Shown one piece after another: positions 21,201 through 29,663 of a stretch of DNA of 44,585 nt. Made by a program: the position numbers and the translations under genes. Under the pieces are notes generated by a model. That model saw nothing but the letters and a program-made list of their open reading frames with translations, made no database searches and was not told the DNA's origin. The stretch comes from Bacteroidaceae bacterium (GTDB taxonomy: Bacteria > Bacteroidota > Bacteroidia > Bacteroidales > Bacteroidaceae): positions 1 to 44,585 of the forward strand of contig JAFWYQ010000031.1 in NCBI GenBank assembly GCA_017517605.1, written 5' to 3'. Each line of letters begins with the position of its first letter. Position 1 is the stretch's first letter.

Positions 21201-24200
21201 TTTCAACTCCAGTTTCTTGTCGGGTTGCTTCTTTTCCAAGTACTGTGAATAGGTGTGTGTCCGTCCGTCCTTCACATACATTACGCTTACGTACATGTAT
21301 CTGCCATATTCAGGTTGGTAATCGAAGGTGAAGGTCTGTACTGTATCGCTCATGGTGAAGTGGCGGCTTTCGATATGCTCCTTTTCTGAGAATATATCCA
21401 TCTGTATATGGGCATCCTTCTCTCGTGTGCCGAATTGCAGGCGGGCAGGCTCACCTACAGCTACTTTGCTATTCAGCCAATTGAACCAGTCAATGGCTCC
21501 AATGGGGACTTTTGTTTCTTCTTTGGAATACTTTGTAAAATATACCATGTGCTGAACACTGTCCTTTTGTCCCTCAAGTGCTGTTTTGGCTACAATCTTA
21601 TAACAAGCAGAAGGCAAATCTTTGAGAAAGTCCAGAGCATGAGGTTGGTTGGAAACGAATGTTCCGCTATGAACATGCTGACAGAATTTCTTGTATCTGC
21701 TATCCATTTCTGCATGTTCTTTCAATTCATTGGTTTGGAAGAGTTGGTAATTCACTTGTGTATGGATAGGCACTCCCTCCAGATTTGTCACTTTAAAGGT
21801 TAATAGGGGTGCGTCTTCTTTGAATATTTTGGATTGATTCGTTAGTGATTTGTCTTTGAACATGATGTTCAGCTCCAAAGGACAACTGTTCAGACTCAAT
21901 TCTGTATGCGCACGCTGACTCTCACCAGCTTCGGAGGTTATAGTGGCATTTATTTGATAATGATAATTCCACCAACAGAGTTTTGAGGTGTCAGTATTTT
22001 CATTCAGATACACCTTGATGCTGAATCTGCCATCACTATCCGTTATGGTTTCATAGTCTTGCAAGTCTTCGTTGAATTGGTAATCTACCCATCCATGTAG
22101 CCATCCGGAATAACTCTTGTGGATTTCATAATCCACCTTTGCATCCGCCACAGGCACTCCGCTATAGGTCATGGCCTGTCCTGTCAACGTCACCGTATCG
22201 CCAATGGCATAGGCGGTCTTTACCGTGTCGAAGGTTACTTCAAAGGTTGGCAACTTGTATTCTTCAACTTGGAGACCAAGGGGATTCGTAGTTAGAGAAT
22301 TACCTTGTCTGACTTCTATCCGATAGCTACCGTTCAGCCCTTCGGCGGGTAGTACAAATTCAGTATTGAACGAGCCATACTCGTTGTTCCTTACCGTCTT
22401 TTTCTCTACCACCTGTCCTTTAGGGTCTTTCAGTGTTACGTCCAGCACTTCGTCCTTGCCAACCTGTAAACTGTCGTCAGGTAGTTGCCAATAGCTTATA
22501 CCTTTTATATATATGGTCTGTCCGGGGCGGAAGTGTGTTCGGTCAGAGAAGAGGTTAGTGACCAACTCCTTCTTCTCTTCATCAATGTATGTGGGGTAGA
22601 AGTCCGAATTGAGGATGTATGGCATGGAGTTGTCCGTGGCGGTACTTATGCGCACAAGGTCAGCTTCGCGGTTGGCTTGCATGGTGGCATTGCCGTGCTT
22701 GTCTGTCCGCTTGCTTTTCATAGGGATGATGGTTCCCTTCTGTCGGTCGTAGCGGGCGGTCTGTATGATGGCGTCTGCTACGGGTTTTCCACTCTTGGCA
22801 TCCAGCACGGCATACTCTACCATGTCGTTGGTCAGCCTATGCGAAACCAGTTTATAAGGCAATATATAGAATTGTGACAAGAAGGAACCAATGTGGTTGG
22901 CTATGGCCTCTATCAGATAGGCACCCGGCTCTTGGGGAAGGGTCAGGTTGACGAGAGTATCACGTACTTGATACTCCTTGTCGGGCGTCAAGGTAAATTT
23001 GTGTTCGCTATGGAACTTGCTGTATTTTTTCAGATTTTCGTACTCACTACTCATGAGTAGTGTGTCCAACGGACAATCCACTTTGCGCAACCATACGGTG
23101 AACCTGTCCAAATTCTTGTGCTTAATCAGCAGACGGATGGTGCCTTCTGGATAGTTTCGATCCTCATAGTTGTAAAGTTCGAAAAAGGGTCGCAATATCT
23201 CATTCTCTATATTCTTCAGCAGATTGATGGCTCCGTAGGTGGGATACTTCTCTATGCCTTCACGCACGGTGGCTAAGGCTTGACTGTACTTCCCTTTATA
23301 GCGATATGCGTTGGCAATGTCCAGGTAGATGCTTCCGCAAAGTTCATTTCCTTCGAATTGTGTCAACATCTTATTTAGTTGGTGCAGGTGTTTGTCTGTA
23401 TCCCTCCTATAGGAAGGGATGATGTTCATGCGGTTCTGCTCCATAAAGAGCCATGCACTTGGCTCTTTTTCAGGGTCAATCATTGCCAGCATCCGTTGGA
23501 AGATGCGCATTGCTTGAGTAGGGCAGTCGTAGGCAGAGGCCGATTTCAACGTGTCGTTCTTGAACTCTTCGTAATCAAGGGGAAAGGATTTCCAATCGGA
23601 TTGTGGATACGACCAACTCAGTTGGCTCTCCAAGTCGCGTATGCCAAACGCTGCACGCCGGCCGATGAGGTGCATCAAGTCGTGGTTGTAATACTTGCTC
23701 CATTCACCCATATATACAATGGGAGAATAGGTGCGGGTGGAATATTCGTGCAACTCTTCCAAATGCTTGACGGAAGCTACGAAATGGTCGAATGCCCGTT
23801 GGGCGTACATCTGACGGGTCCATTGGCTCATATCTTCGGGCAACTCAGACACAGGCTTGTCATCGTTCCCTCCACGTTCCGAATAGTAGTAGATGCTTCC
23901 CAACAGAGTGTGTAGCATGGCCGCGTCGCTGATGGAGGTGGCGGGATTGGCCACCCACTTCTCCAGCCCTTCAATGTCCACATACAAACTATCTATACTT
24001 AGTTGCTTGCGGTGGGACATCGCTTCTAAGTAGCCTTGCATCATGTAGGGAGTCTCTCCTTCGTCCGCGGCTTTTTGGAAAAGTTGTTGGGCAAGGGCTA
24101 TCACTGTTTGTGGCTTTCCTTCATCAACGGCCGTATTGATGTCGCTCCACAATTGTCTATAACTCTGTGCTGACAGGGTAAATACACCTGCTATCAGAAG

Positions 24201-24230
24201 GGATACGAGGGTGACGATTTTTCGTTTCAT
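18294..24230 (-). CDS. Very large alpha-2-macroglobulin-family protein without thioester
   Basis: The 1978-residue protein begins with a signal peptide (about 1-21, ending LSAQ) with no lipobox, then tetratricopeptide-like helices (TYMQGYL and YRYKGKYSQAL regions). Macroglobulin domains follow, including HFRPGQTIYIKGISYW near residue 570 and a carboxypeptidase-regulatory-like part. The A2M core is at about 1175-1240 (FFQPYLRTDAEGRVKISFTL, DNLTRWRFRALAHT). Next is a helical domain like the complement thioester domain, but its start reads TPTTEDAFAWAAAWY with no Cys-x-Glu-Gln, so no covalent trap is expected. Bacterial relatives are periplasmic and thought to guard against proteases or act in envelope homeostasis. 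About residues 1828-1855 are a Pro/Ser/Glu-rich insertion that matches an intergenic repeat (18668-18748). The start at 24230 (MKRKIVTLV) is chosen over the longer frame because it opens the signal peptide. Confidence 0.88.
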   Translation of the reverse strand: MKRKIVTLVSLLIAGVFTLSAQSYRQLWSDINTAVDEGKPQTVIALAQQLFQKAADEGETPYMMQGYLEAMSHRKQLSIDSLYVDIEGLEKWVANPATSISDAAMLHTLLGSIYYYSERGGNDDKPVSELPEDMSQWTRQMYAQRAFDHFVASVKHLEELHEYSTRTYSPIVYMGEWSKYYNHDLMHLIGRRAAFGIRDLESQLSWSYPQSDWKSFPLDYEEFKNDTLKSASAYDCPTQAMRIFQRMLAMIDPEKEPSAWLFMEQNRMNIIPSYRRDTDKHLHQLNKMLTQFEGNELCGSIYLDIANAYRYKGKYSQALATVREGIEKYPTYGAINLLKNIENEILRPFFELYNYEDRNYPEGTIRLLIKHKNLDRFTVWLRKVDCPLDTLLMSSEYENLKKYSKFHSEHKFTLTPDKEYQVRDTLVNLTLPQEPGAYLIEAIANHIGSFLSQFYILPYKLVSHRLTNDMVEYAVLDAKSGKPVADAIIQTARYDRQKGTIIPMKSKRTDKHGNATMQANREADLVRISTATDNSMPYILNSDFYPTYIDEEKKELVTNLFSDRTHFRPGQTIYIKGISYWQLPDDSLQVGKDEVLDVTLKDPKGQVVEKKTVRNNEYGSFNTEFVLPAEGLNGSYRIEVRQGNSLTTNPLGLQVEEYKLPTFEVTFDTVKTAYAIGDTVTLTGQAMTYSGVPVADAKVDYEIHKSYSGWLHGWVDYQFNEDLQDYETITDSDGRFSIKVYLNENTDTSKLCWWNYHYQINATITSEAGESQRAHTELSLNSCPLELNIMFKDKSLTNQSKIFKEDAPLLTFKVTNLEGVPIHTQVNYQLFQTNELKEHAEMDSRYKKFCQHVHSGTFVSNQPHALDFLKDLPSACYKIVAKTALEGQKDSVQHMVYFTKYSKEETKVPIGAIDWFNWLNSKVAVGEPARLQFGTREKDAHIQMDIFSEKEHIESRHFTMSDTVQTFTFDYQPEYGRYMYVSVMYVKDGRTHTYSQYLEKKQPDKKLELKWETFRNKLTPGTEEEWTLTIKRPDGTPADAEMLASMYDASLEQLGNQRRWEFRFRDRIPLYYRSRWSTYTGPNPYTSIDFQLSTLKVPTQYRYDDVAPRFYNFTTEFMGEAMMSINDVDMALVGRVAGANFTGVQLMEKEISVGTQKGNGYYEEESPEALPQGMALRENFTETAFFQPYLRTDAEGRVKISFTLPDNLTRWRFRALAHTKQMDIGTLEDFVTTQREFMVQPNLPRFVRMGDKTTINATISNLSEKDIKGTARMELIDPLTEKVILSRKAKFKTEASKTSIVSFAFTIDNTDVPLPICRIVADGGKFSDGEQRYLPVLTNKVWITESQPLMVNGPGSVTESLTHLFNHHSPTATNQRLTVEVTGNPIWTAIQALPTVATPTTEDAFAWAAAWYAHSIASYIAQSNPQIKTPFEQWKANDKESLWSNLQKNQELKTMLLTETPWVTDANDEAAQKRQLALLFDKSHANTRIALYLDKMQALQNPDGGWSWYKGMQSSRYVTTYILELMERVIYLTGSELDYPSRHMMASASEFLNNELLAEYRRMQKQEKEGQEVRPSELTIHYLSSIALNGKLLDKNAQKAADHMVENLVGQLNALTPYGKAKAAIILRHYEKQTEADKFLTSLMEYTTYTPQMGRYFDNPQPYESWRDNRLPTQVATIEALAFIGTDSIYIEQMNQWLLMQKQAQSWDNPLNTVDAIYALLMKETELLTTREATTLSLDNKAIISPITSTTGIDYQKYTYSTEMLKKLPREATLEKQTTGLAWGAVYAQYLEDMDKVTSTYTGRTATAYGKKLDQPLSIERTWMVERRSPSLPLPEGEGTDKTSPSTSPLSRESERKIWIPITEETVLHVGDKVVSRLTIRTDRAMDFVQIKDSRAACLEPVSSASGYRHEGGIGHYRSVKDAATLYFIDHLPKGTHTFEQTFRVDRTGRYQAGIATVQCAYAPEFVGHTESNILCIK
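18668..18748. repeat. Palindromic repeat inserted in frame within the alpha-2-macroglobulin-like gene
   Basis: 18710-18748 reads CTGTTCCCTCTCCTTCGGGG followed by AGGGGTAGGGAGGGGCTTC, a G/C-strand-biased imperfect palindrome with the look of a dispersed intergenic element. A second small inverted pair (TCCC-TCGATA-GGGGA) lies at 18673-18686. In the gene it encodes SPSLPLPEGEGTDKTSP and the residues after it, unlike the beta-rich sequence on both sides, and it keeps the frame. Confidence 0.6.
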
Positions 24231-24266
24231 GGGCATTATTTTTAGATGATTGCACGAAATTTGCTT

Positions 24267-24274
24267 CAAATGTA
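24267..24274 (-). promoter_or_regulatory. -7 box for the alpha-2-macroglobulin-like gene
   Basis: TACATTTG on the minus strand matches TAnnTTTG; the -33 position has no TTTG. It lies 37 bases before the start at 24230 and supports that start over the longer frame. Confidence 0.45.
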
Positions 24275-24329
24275 GTAAACATCTTCATTGGATGTTCTTT
24301 TTTTTATGTTTTTTTGTACTTTGATGGGT

Positions 24330-24478
24330 AACTATTCAGCAAAACAAATTATTTAGAACACAGAGGCACAGAAACACAGAGTTTTTTTCTTTTTCAGTGA
24401 CAAATATATCTTCTTTGTGTCTTTGTGTCTCTGTGTTCTGAATAATAAATTGAGCGTTTGTATTATTGCTGAATAGTT
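24330..24478. repeat. MITE-like repeat, copy 2 (inverted relative to copy 1)
   Basis: AACTATTCAGCAAAACAAAT at the left and ATTGCTGAATAGTT at the right are terminal inverted repeats. The inside has AACACAGAGGCACAGAAACA against TTTGTGTCTCTGTGTT arms around TTTTTCAGTGACAAATATAT. The reverse complement aligns with 4545-4686 along its length, with a few small indels. No transposase frame is inside. Confidence 0.8.
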
Positions 24479-24530
24479 GCCTTTGATGGGGACTGTAGGG
24501 TATAGTGCCCTTTGTCTTCATACCTATGCT

Positions 24531-24588
24531 GTGTCTTTTTGTAGAAAAGGTTGAATCTTGGGAGTCAACCTTTTCTACAAAAAGACAC
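24531..24588. repeat. Perfect 24-base-arm hairpin
   Basis: The arm beginning GTGTCTTTTTGTAGAAAAGG (24531-24554) is the exact reverse complement of 24565-24588 around a 10-base loop ATCTTGGGAG. No gene ends next to it, so it is not an ordinary terminator; its position is between divergent promoters. Confidence 0.75.
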
Positions 24589-24682
24589 TATATGTTTGAT
24601 GAATGGATGCTTATACTGTGGCAAGAAAGTGTGTATGAATGCAAACTCATAGGTACAATGCCTAATAAAAAGTTCTGTTTTT

Positions 24683-24714
24683 TTTGTCGTTATAGATTTT
24701 ATTACCTAATTTTG
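24683..24714 (+). promoter_or_regulatory. Consensus Bacteroides promoter for the lipoprotein-DUF5723 pair
   Basis: TTTG at 24683-24686, a 20-base spacer and TAATTTTG at 24707-24714 match the Bacteroides consensus fully. The leader to the ATG at 24809 is about 85 bases. Confidence 0.8.
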
Positions 24715-24808
24715 CAAAGTTTTACAAGAACTTTAGACCTATTGGCCTTAAATAGAGTAAAAAAGAACTATAATTTTAAATCAAAACTATAATTTAAGGA
24801 ACAGAATT

Positions 24809-26704
24809 ATGAGAAAGAAAGCATTGCAATCTTTGGCGTTGTGTGCAGTGGGAGCCTTCCTGCTCTTGCCTTCGTGTGTGGAGGTGAACGACGATTATGA
24901 CCTGAACAAGGACATTGACATGACGATTGGTGCCGGTGGTGACTTGACATTGCCGACAAGCAACACCGTGAAACTGAAAATGAAGGACATTCTCGACTTG
25001 GAGGAGGACGGCATTGTTCAAGCCGTTGGTGAAGACAGCATCTATTATTTGATTGAAGGGGCTGACAATCCTTCAACCTTTGAATTTGAGTTGCCCACTA
25101 TCAAGGTGAATGACCCTACGTTGGACCCCTTCGAAATGTCGTTTACCGTGCCCTCTCTTGAGACATTGTTGGCAAGTTTTGAATTGCCGGAAATGATAGA
25201 AGAACAGATATTGGCCAATAAGGACAATCTGGCATTGTTGGAGACATTGTTGGGCGATGAGGCTACCATTATTCGCGAGTCGCCTGAGATTGAATTGGAT
25301 AGAGGATTCAATGTGTTGAACTATGAATTTGAAGTACCCGAAGAGGTTATCGGATTGGAATACATTGATTTCAGTACACATCCTATGCAACCGGACTTTG
25401 ATTTGACCACAACTATGCCTGCGGGAAAATTGATGTTGCACCATGTGAATGCCGAGTTTCCTGCCATGTTGAATCACGATGATAGAACGTTTGGAGGAAC
25501 ATGGTTGGGCCGATTGAATGAACATGGGCTTCATCAGTACAATGTGCCCGATACAACATTGACAAACGGTGAACATACTCGTTTGGAACTGGAGTTCATT
25601 GGTATCAGATTGACGGATCGTCCTGAACCTGAGAATCGTCCATGGGAACGTGCTGACCATCCCGACGGAATCTTGTCTATCGGCGAAGAGGTGGCTATGC
25701 ACGGTACCGTTACGGTAAGGGGAACTATCCTTGATTTTATCGATTTGGCCGGCGAAACCTTCAAGATGATTGCAACCATCAAGATGAAGGCTCCTCAGAT
25801 TGACAAAGTAACCGTGAAGGTTGATCCCGAAATCAATCCCGAGTCAACAACCATTGAATTGAACGACCTGCCCGACTTCTTGACAGAGAATGATGTGAGG
25901 GTGATTCTGCAACAACCTACCATCCGTTTGGATGTCATGGCTGAAGAGACCACTACCCACGAGGCATTGCCCGTGTTGGTGGAGTGCTGGGGAGCATTGG
26001 AGACAGACAAAGGTGTAACCGTAAACCTTGGCAACGAGGCTGAGCCTAAGATTCAGATTGGTGGCGAAGTCAATTCAAGTTGGTGCATTTGGGATGGAGA
26101 GACACAACCTGAATGGGGTAGCGAATACTCGTATTACCAGGCAGCGAATCTGACCCATATCATCGAAGAGATTCCTAATAGGATTGATTTGAGTTTTGAT
26201 GCCCGTGTGAAGCAAGAGTATCTGACCATTGCATTGGGTACATCGTACAAGGCTACGATAGACTACAAAGTGGAGTGCCCGTTGGCATTGGCCGAAGGTT
26301 CTCAGATTGTCTATAGCGAGACAGTTGAAGATTTGGGAGCAGACTTGGACGGCATTGAAGTGAAGGGTTTGAAGATTACAGCCTTGTTGCTTGTGGAAGA
26401 CAAGGATGGTGGCAACAGCATTCCGTTCAACGAACTGGATTTGATTGTAAAGCCATTGGATAAGAATGGCAATCCTGTCGAAGGTATTGTGGTAGATCCG
26501 TTGATTGGCAAGAGCAGTGGTGAAATCATTGAATTGCACCTGACTTGCGAAAAGGGTGCTATGGAGAATTTGGATGCCCTCACTTTCGAGGTGGCTTGCC
26601 GTGTGACCAACAACGATGCTGCTCCGCTGAGTGCCAACACTACCGTACAGCTTACTAACGTGACCATTGGCATCGAGGGTGGTGTAATTGCCGATTTGAA
26701 CTAA
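24809..26704 (+). CDS. Large lipoprotein of unknown function
   Basis: The 631-residue protein has a lipoprotein signal peptide with lipobox LLPSC (Cys at about 23), so it should be anchored in a membrane, probably the outer one. The rest is rich in Asp, Glu, Leu and Thr and appears to be beta-structured, with repeated FEFELPTIKV- and LTFEVACRVTNN-like strands; I recognise no enzyme motif. It is separated by 33 bases from the following outer-membrane beta-barrel gene and shares the promoter at 24683-24714, so the two products probably work together at the cell surface. Function is not known to me. Confidence 0.8.
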   Translation: MRKKALQSLALCAVGAFLLLPSCVEVNDDYDLNKDIDMTIGAGGDLTLPTSNTVKLKMKDILDLEEDGIVQAVGEDSIYYLIEGADNPSTFEFELPTIKVNDPTLDPFEMSFTVPSLETLLASFELPEMIEEQILANKDNLALLETLLGDEATIIRESPEIELDRGFNVLNYEFEVPEEVIGLEYIDFSTHPMQPDFDLTTTMPAGKLMLHHVNAEFPAMLNHDDRTFGGTWLGRLNEHGLHQYNVPDTTLTNGEHTRLELEFIGIRLTDRPEPENRPWERADHPDGILSIGEEVAMHGTVTVRGTILDFIDLAGETFKMIATIKMKAPQIDKVTVKVDPEINPESTTIELNDLPDFLTENDVRVILQQPTIRLDVMAEETTTHEALPVLVECWGALETDKGVTVNLGNEAEPKIQIGGEVNSSWCIWDGETQPEWGSEYSYYQAANLTHIIEEIPNRIDLSFDARVKQEYLTIALGTSYKATIDYKVECPLALAEGSQIVYSETVEDLGADLDGIEVKGLKITALLLVEDKDGGNSIPFNELDLIVKPLDKNGNPVEGIVVDPLIGKSSGEIIELHLTCEKGAMENLDALTFEVACRVTNNDAAPLSANTTVQLTNVTIGIEGGVIADLN

Positions 26705-26737
26705 TGTTTTCCACAAAAGGATAAATAGATAATCGTT

Positions 26738-28129
26738 ATGAAATCAATTATAAAGAAAACCGCGTTATCATTGATGTTGGCTTCTTTCGCGGGAGGAGCC
26801 GTGGCGCAGCAGACGCTCAATTCTGCCTATTTCTTGGATAATTTCACTTATCGTCACGAGATGAACCCAGCATTCATGGGTGATTCGTACTTCAGCTTTC
26901 CTGTGTTGGGTCAGTTGAGTATCAGTACCCGTGGTAATGTAGGGTTGGAGAACTTCCTCTATCCTATGGATAATGGAAAGTTGGGTCTCTTTATGCATCC
27001 CGATGTAAGCAGTGACCAATTCTTGGGTGATTTGGACGACGACAATAACCTGTCGTTCAATATGAAGACCAGCATCTTCTCGTTGGGATTCCGTGGCTTT
27101 GGTGGTTTCAACACCGTGGGATTGAACCTGCATGTACATACAGGTTTGAACATGCCGTATGGCCTGTTTGCCTTTGCCAAGAACGGAATGCAGGGCGATA
27201 CCCACTATAGCTTGGATGAGTTCTCTATCCGTGCCCGTGCATACGCCGAGTTGGCTTTAGGACATGCCCGTCAAATCAACGAGAACCTGACTGTGGGTGC
27301 CAAATTGAAAGTCCTTTTGGGTGGTGCTGCCTTTGATGCCACGATGGAGAATATGGATATCAATTTGACTCAACAGCAGTGGTTGATTCGTGCGAATGCC
27401 AAGGTGAACGCTTCGCTGAAGGGTGCTTACTTCACTCAAGACGAAGAGGGATTGGTAGATGGTATGGAAGTGGAATCTCCTGGATTGGGCGGTTTGGGCT
27501 TCGGTGCCGATTTGGGAGCTACCTATAAGTTCGATGAAGGTCCTTTGACAGGTTTGACTCTTTCTGCTGCTCTGCTCGACTTGGGTTTCATCAATTGGTC
27601 AGACAATGTGACGGCCTACAACGAGGGTGAAGACTTCGTGTTTGACGGTTTCAAGGATATTGCCATTGATGATGAAACGGGTGGCCGTAAGTTGGAAGAC
27701 CAGGCTGATGACTTGGCCGATGATTTGGAGAAACTCTATAATGTACGTACTGACGGTAAGGTCGGAAGCCGCAAGACTTCGTTGGCTACAACATTGAATC
27801 TGGGTGCCGAATATGCCTTCCCCTTGTACGACAAGTTGAAGTTCGGTTTGCTCTACTCCAAGCATTTCGATGATATGTTCAGTTGGCAAGAGACCCGCGT
27901 GTCTGCCAATGTGGATCCGACCCGTTGGTTTGGCGCCGGTGTCAACTATGCATTCTCTACGTATGGTTCATCCATGGGGCTTGTCCTCAATTTCCATCCG
28001 ACAGGATTCAACTTCTTCATCGGTACCGACTATATGTTGAGCAAGGTGAACACACAGTTCATCCCATTGAACTCCAATGCCAATGTTTCGATGGGTGTGA
28101 ACATTATTTTAGGACATAACAAACATTGA
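26738..28129 (+). CDS. Outer-membrane beta-barrel protein, DUF5723-like
   Basis: The 463-residue protein starts with a signal peptide (about 1-23, ending GGAVAQ) and opens with NFTYRHEMNPAFMGDSYFSF, the type of start I associate with DUF5723 proteins of Bacteroidales. Alternating hydrophobic residues, many Gly and aromatic residues, and a final NVSMGVNIILGHNKH strand suggest a transmembrane beta-barrel. Family function is unknown. It follows the lipoprotein gene in one transcript and ends in a strong hairpin at 28138-28207. The DUF name is from memory and should be confirmed by profile search. Confidence 0.8.
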   Translation: MKSIIKKTALSLMLASFAGGAVAQQTLNSAYFLDNFTYRHEMNPAFMGDSYFSFPVLGQLSISTRGNVGLENFLYPMDNGKLGLFMHPDVSSDQFLGDLDDDNNLSFNMKTSIFSLGFRGFGGFNTVGLNLHVHTGLNMPYGLFAFAKNGMQGDTHYSLDEFSIRARAYAELALGHARQINENLTVGAKLKVLLGGAAFDATMENMDINLTQQQWLIRANAKVNASLKGAYFTQDEEGLVDGMEVESPGLGGLGFGADLGATYKFDEGPLTGLTLSAALLDLGFINWSDNVTAYNEGEDFVFDGFKDIAIDDETGGRKLEDQADDLADDLEKLYNVRTDGKVGSRKTSLATTLNLGAEYAFPLYDKLKFGLLYSKHFDDMFSWQETRVSANVDPTRWFGAGVNYAFSTYGSSMGLVLNFHPTGFNFFIGTDYMLSKVNTQFIPLNSNANVSMGVNIILGHNKH

Positions 28130-28137
28130 TTCAAGTG

Positions 28138-28207
28138 CAAATTACCATGCACAATCTACAATTCCACCAACACGGTATAAGAATTGTAGATTGTGCATGG
28201 TAATTTG
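28138..28207 (+). terminator. Hairpin with perfect 27-base arms after the DUF5723 gene
   Basis: CAAATTACCATGCACAATCT and the next seven bases (28138-28164) are exactly complementary to 28181-28207 around a 16-base loop. It begins 9 bases after the stop codon. It should stop or protect the transcript, though the length is unusual for a simple terminator and there is no clear T-run. Confidence 0.65.
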
Positions 28208-28290
28208 TCATTTATAACTTTTTGTGTTTAAAAAGTAAAAAAGTGTAAATAGATGGCCTTTATTTCGCAAAAAAGTCTCATCTTTGCATT

Positions 28291-28956
28291 ATGAATTGGT
28301 TTGAGCAGATAACCGTACTTGACGTATTGATAAAGGGCTTTATTGTTGGAGTCGTTGTTTCGGCGCCAATGGGGCCTGTAGGGGTACTTTGTATCCAACG
28401 TACGTTGAACAAAGGGCGTTGGTACGGCTTTGTTACCGGATTGGGGGCTGCTCTCAGCGATATCATTTATGCACTCATAACTGGTTATGGTATGAGTTTT
28501 GTGGTGGAGTTTATTGAAAATCCACAGACTCTGTATTATTCCCAACTGATAGGTAGTGTCATGTTGTTTGGCTTTGGTTTATATACATTCCGTAGCAATC
28601 CGGCACAGAATATCAGACCTATATCAGCCAACAAAGGCAGTTTGGTACGTAATTTCGTAACTGCCTTTTTTGTTACTCTTTCCAATCCATTCATCATTCT
28701 GCTGTTCATCGGCTTGTTTGCCCGTTTCTCGTTCGTATTGCCCGAACGTTTCTTCTATGAACAGTCTATCGGTTATTTGGCCATTGTGGGTGGAGCCATC
28801 ACTTGGTGGTTCTTGATTACCTATTTAGTGAATAAACTCCGTACCCGTTTCGACTTGCGGGGCATCTGGATATTGAACCGCATCATCGGTGTGGTGGTAA
28901 TGATTGCTTCTGTCGTAAGTGCCATCTTTACCTTGATAGGCAAGACGTTGTACTGA
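28291..28956 (+). CDS. LysE-family amino-acid exporter
   Basis: The 221-residue protein has about six hydrophobic segments and a LysE/RhtB-type start (GFIVGVVVSAPMGPVGVLCI, residues about 10-30) with a following GLGAALSDIIYALITGYG and a conserved ATP-free carrier core (FFVTLSNPFIILLFIGLFA near 125). Family members export amino acids or small metabolites through the inner membrane; the substrate here is unknown. A CATCTTTG box at 28279-28286 is only 4 bases before the start codon, so the transcript may be nearly leaderless if that box is used. DUF4924 follows on the same strand. Confidence 0.85.
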   Translation: MNWFEQITVLDVLIKGFIVGVVVSAPMGPVGVLCIQRTLNKGRWYGFVTGLGAALSDIIYALITGYGMSFVVEFIENPQTLYYSQLIGSVMLFGFGLYTFRSNPAQNIRPISANKGSLVRNFVTAFFVTLSNPFIILLFIGLFARFSFVLPERFFYEQSIGYLAIVGGAITWWFLITYLVNKLRTRFDLRGIWILNRIIGVVVMIASVVSAIFTLIGKTLY

Positions 28957-29024
28957 GTGCATTCCTGATTCTCCGAAAGGGTAGGGATTTTTTTTTGTTA
29001 ATTCATAATTCACAATTATCTACC

Positions 29025-29570
29025 GTGTTCATTTCAAAGCAACTTAAAGAAAACAATATAGCCGAATACCTGCTCTACATGTGGCAGGTCGAGGACATGA
29101 TACGTGCCAATGGTATGGATATGGAGCGCATCAAGACTACGCTGATTGCTCCTGCCCGTCTGGATGCCGGGCGCGAAAAGGAATTGGTAGAATGGTACGA
29201 GAACCTGATAGAGATGATGCGCTTGGAAGGCGTTTTGGAAAAGGGACATCTGCAAATCAACAAGAACATCATCACGTTGTTGACCGACTTGCATTTGCAA
29301 TTGCTGAAATCCACCAAATATCCCTTCTATAGTGCCGCCTATTACAAGGCGCTCCCTTTCATTGTGGAGCTTCGCACCCAAGGGGATAACCGCAATCTGT
29401 CTGAATTGGAGAATTGTTTCGAGGCCCTTTATGGCCTGTTGCTCCTCAAGTTGCAGAAGCGGGACATCAGCGAGGGAACCCTTCAAGCCACCAAGGCCAT
29501 CAGCCAACTGTTGGGTATCTTGAGCGACTATTACAAAAAGGATAAGGCTGGGGAGTTGGAGTTGGATTAG
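29025..29570 (+). CDS. DUF4924-like protein
   Basis: The chosen frame gives 181 residues from a GTG start at 29025 (VFISKQLKENNIAEYLLYMW), which fits how relatives begin; the longer frame from a TTG at 28995 adds residues translated from a common AT-rich repeat (AATTCATAATTCACAATT). The protein is helical and soluble, with no membrane segments or enzyme motif that I can see, and a Lys/Asp/Glu-rich end. I recognise it as a DUF4924-type Bacteroidetes protein of unknown function. It is next to rfbD and prfC but separated by a hairpin repeat. Confidence 0.75.
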   Translation: MFISKQLKENNIAEYLLYMWQVEDMIRANGMDMERIKTTLIAPARLDAGREKELVEWYENLIEMMRLEGVLEKGHLQINKNIITLLTDLHLQLLKSTKYPFYSAAYYKALPFIVELRTQGDNRNLSELENCFEALYGLLLLKLQKRDISEGTLQATKAISQLLGILSDYYKKDKAGELELD

Positions 29571-29645
29571 CTACAAGTGAATAGCTACGAGTGACAAGTT
29601 GCCTGTGGCCTTTACTGATTACTCGTAGCTTGTAGCTCGTCACTA
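29569..29645. repeat. AGCTACAAG/CTTGTAGCT nested inverted repeat
   Basis: AGCTACAAG (29569-29577) and AGCTACGAGT (29583-29592) pair with ACTCGTAGCT (29621-29630) and CTTGTAGCT (29629-29637). Related text (AGCTACAAGCTACGAGCTAC) occurs at 43928-43950, so it is a dispersed repeat. It may also act as the DUF4924 terminator. Confidence 0.6.
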
Positions 29646-29663
29646 ATAAATAAAGGAATCGCA

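Larger units (their letters stand above)
24231..24808. other. Divergent promoter region with two large hairpin repeats
   Basis: This region separates the minus-strand alpha-2-macroglobulin-like gene from the plus-strand lipoprotein gene. It contains a -7 box on each strand (24267-24274 minus; 24683-24714 plus), a MITE-like repeat (24330-24478) and a perfect 24-base-arm hairpin (24531-24588). A 95-codon frame at 24505-24792 runs through the hairpin and promoter and is not credible. Confidence 0.75.

Noticed and set aside
24505-24792. 95-codon frame before the lipoprotein gene
   Set aside because: It runs through the perfect hairpin and the consensus promoter and lacks any feature.
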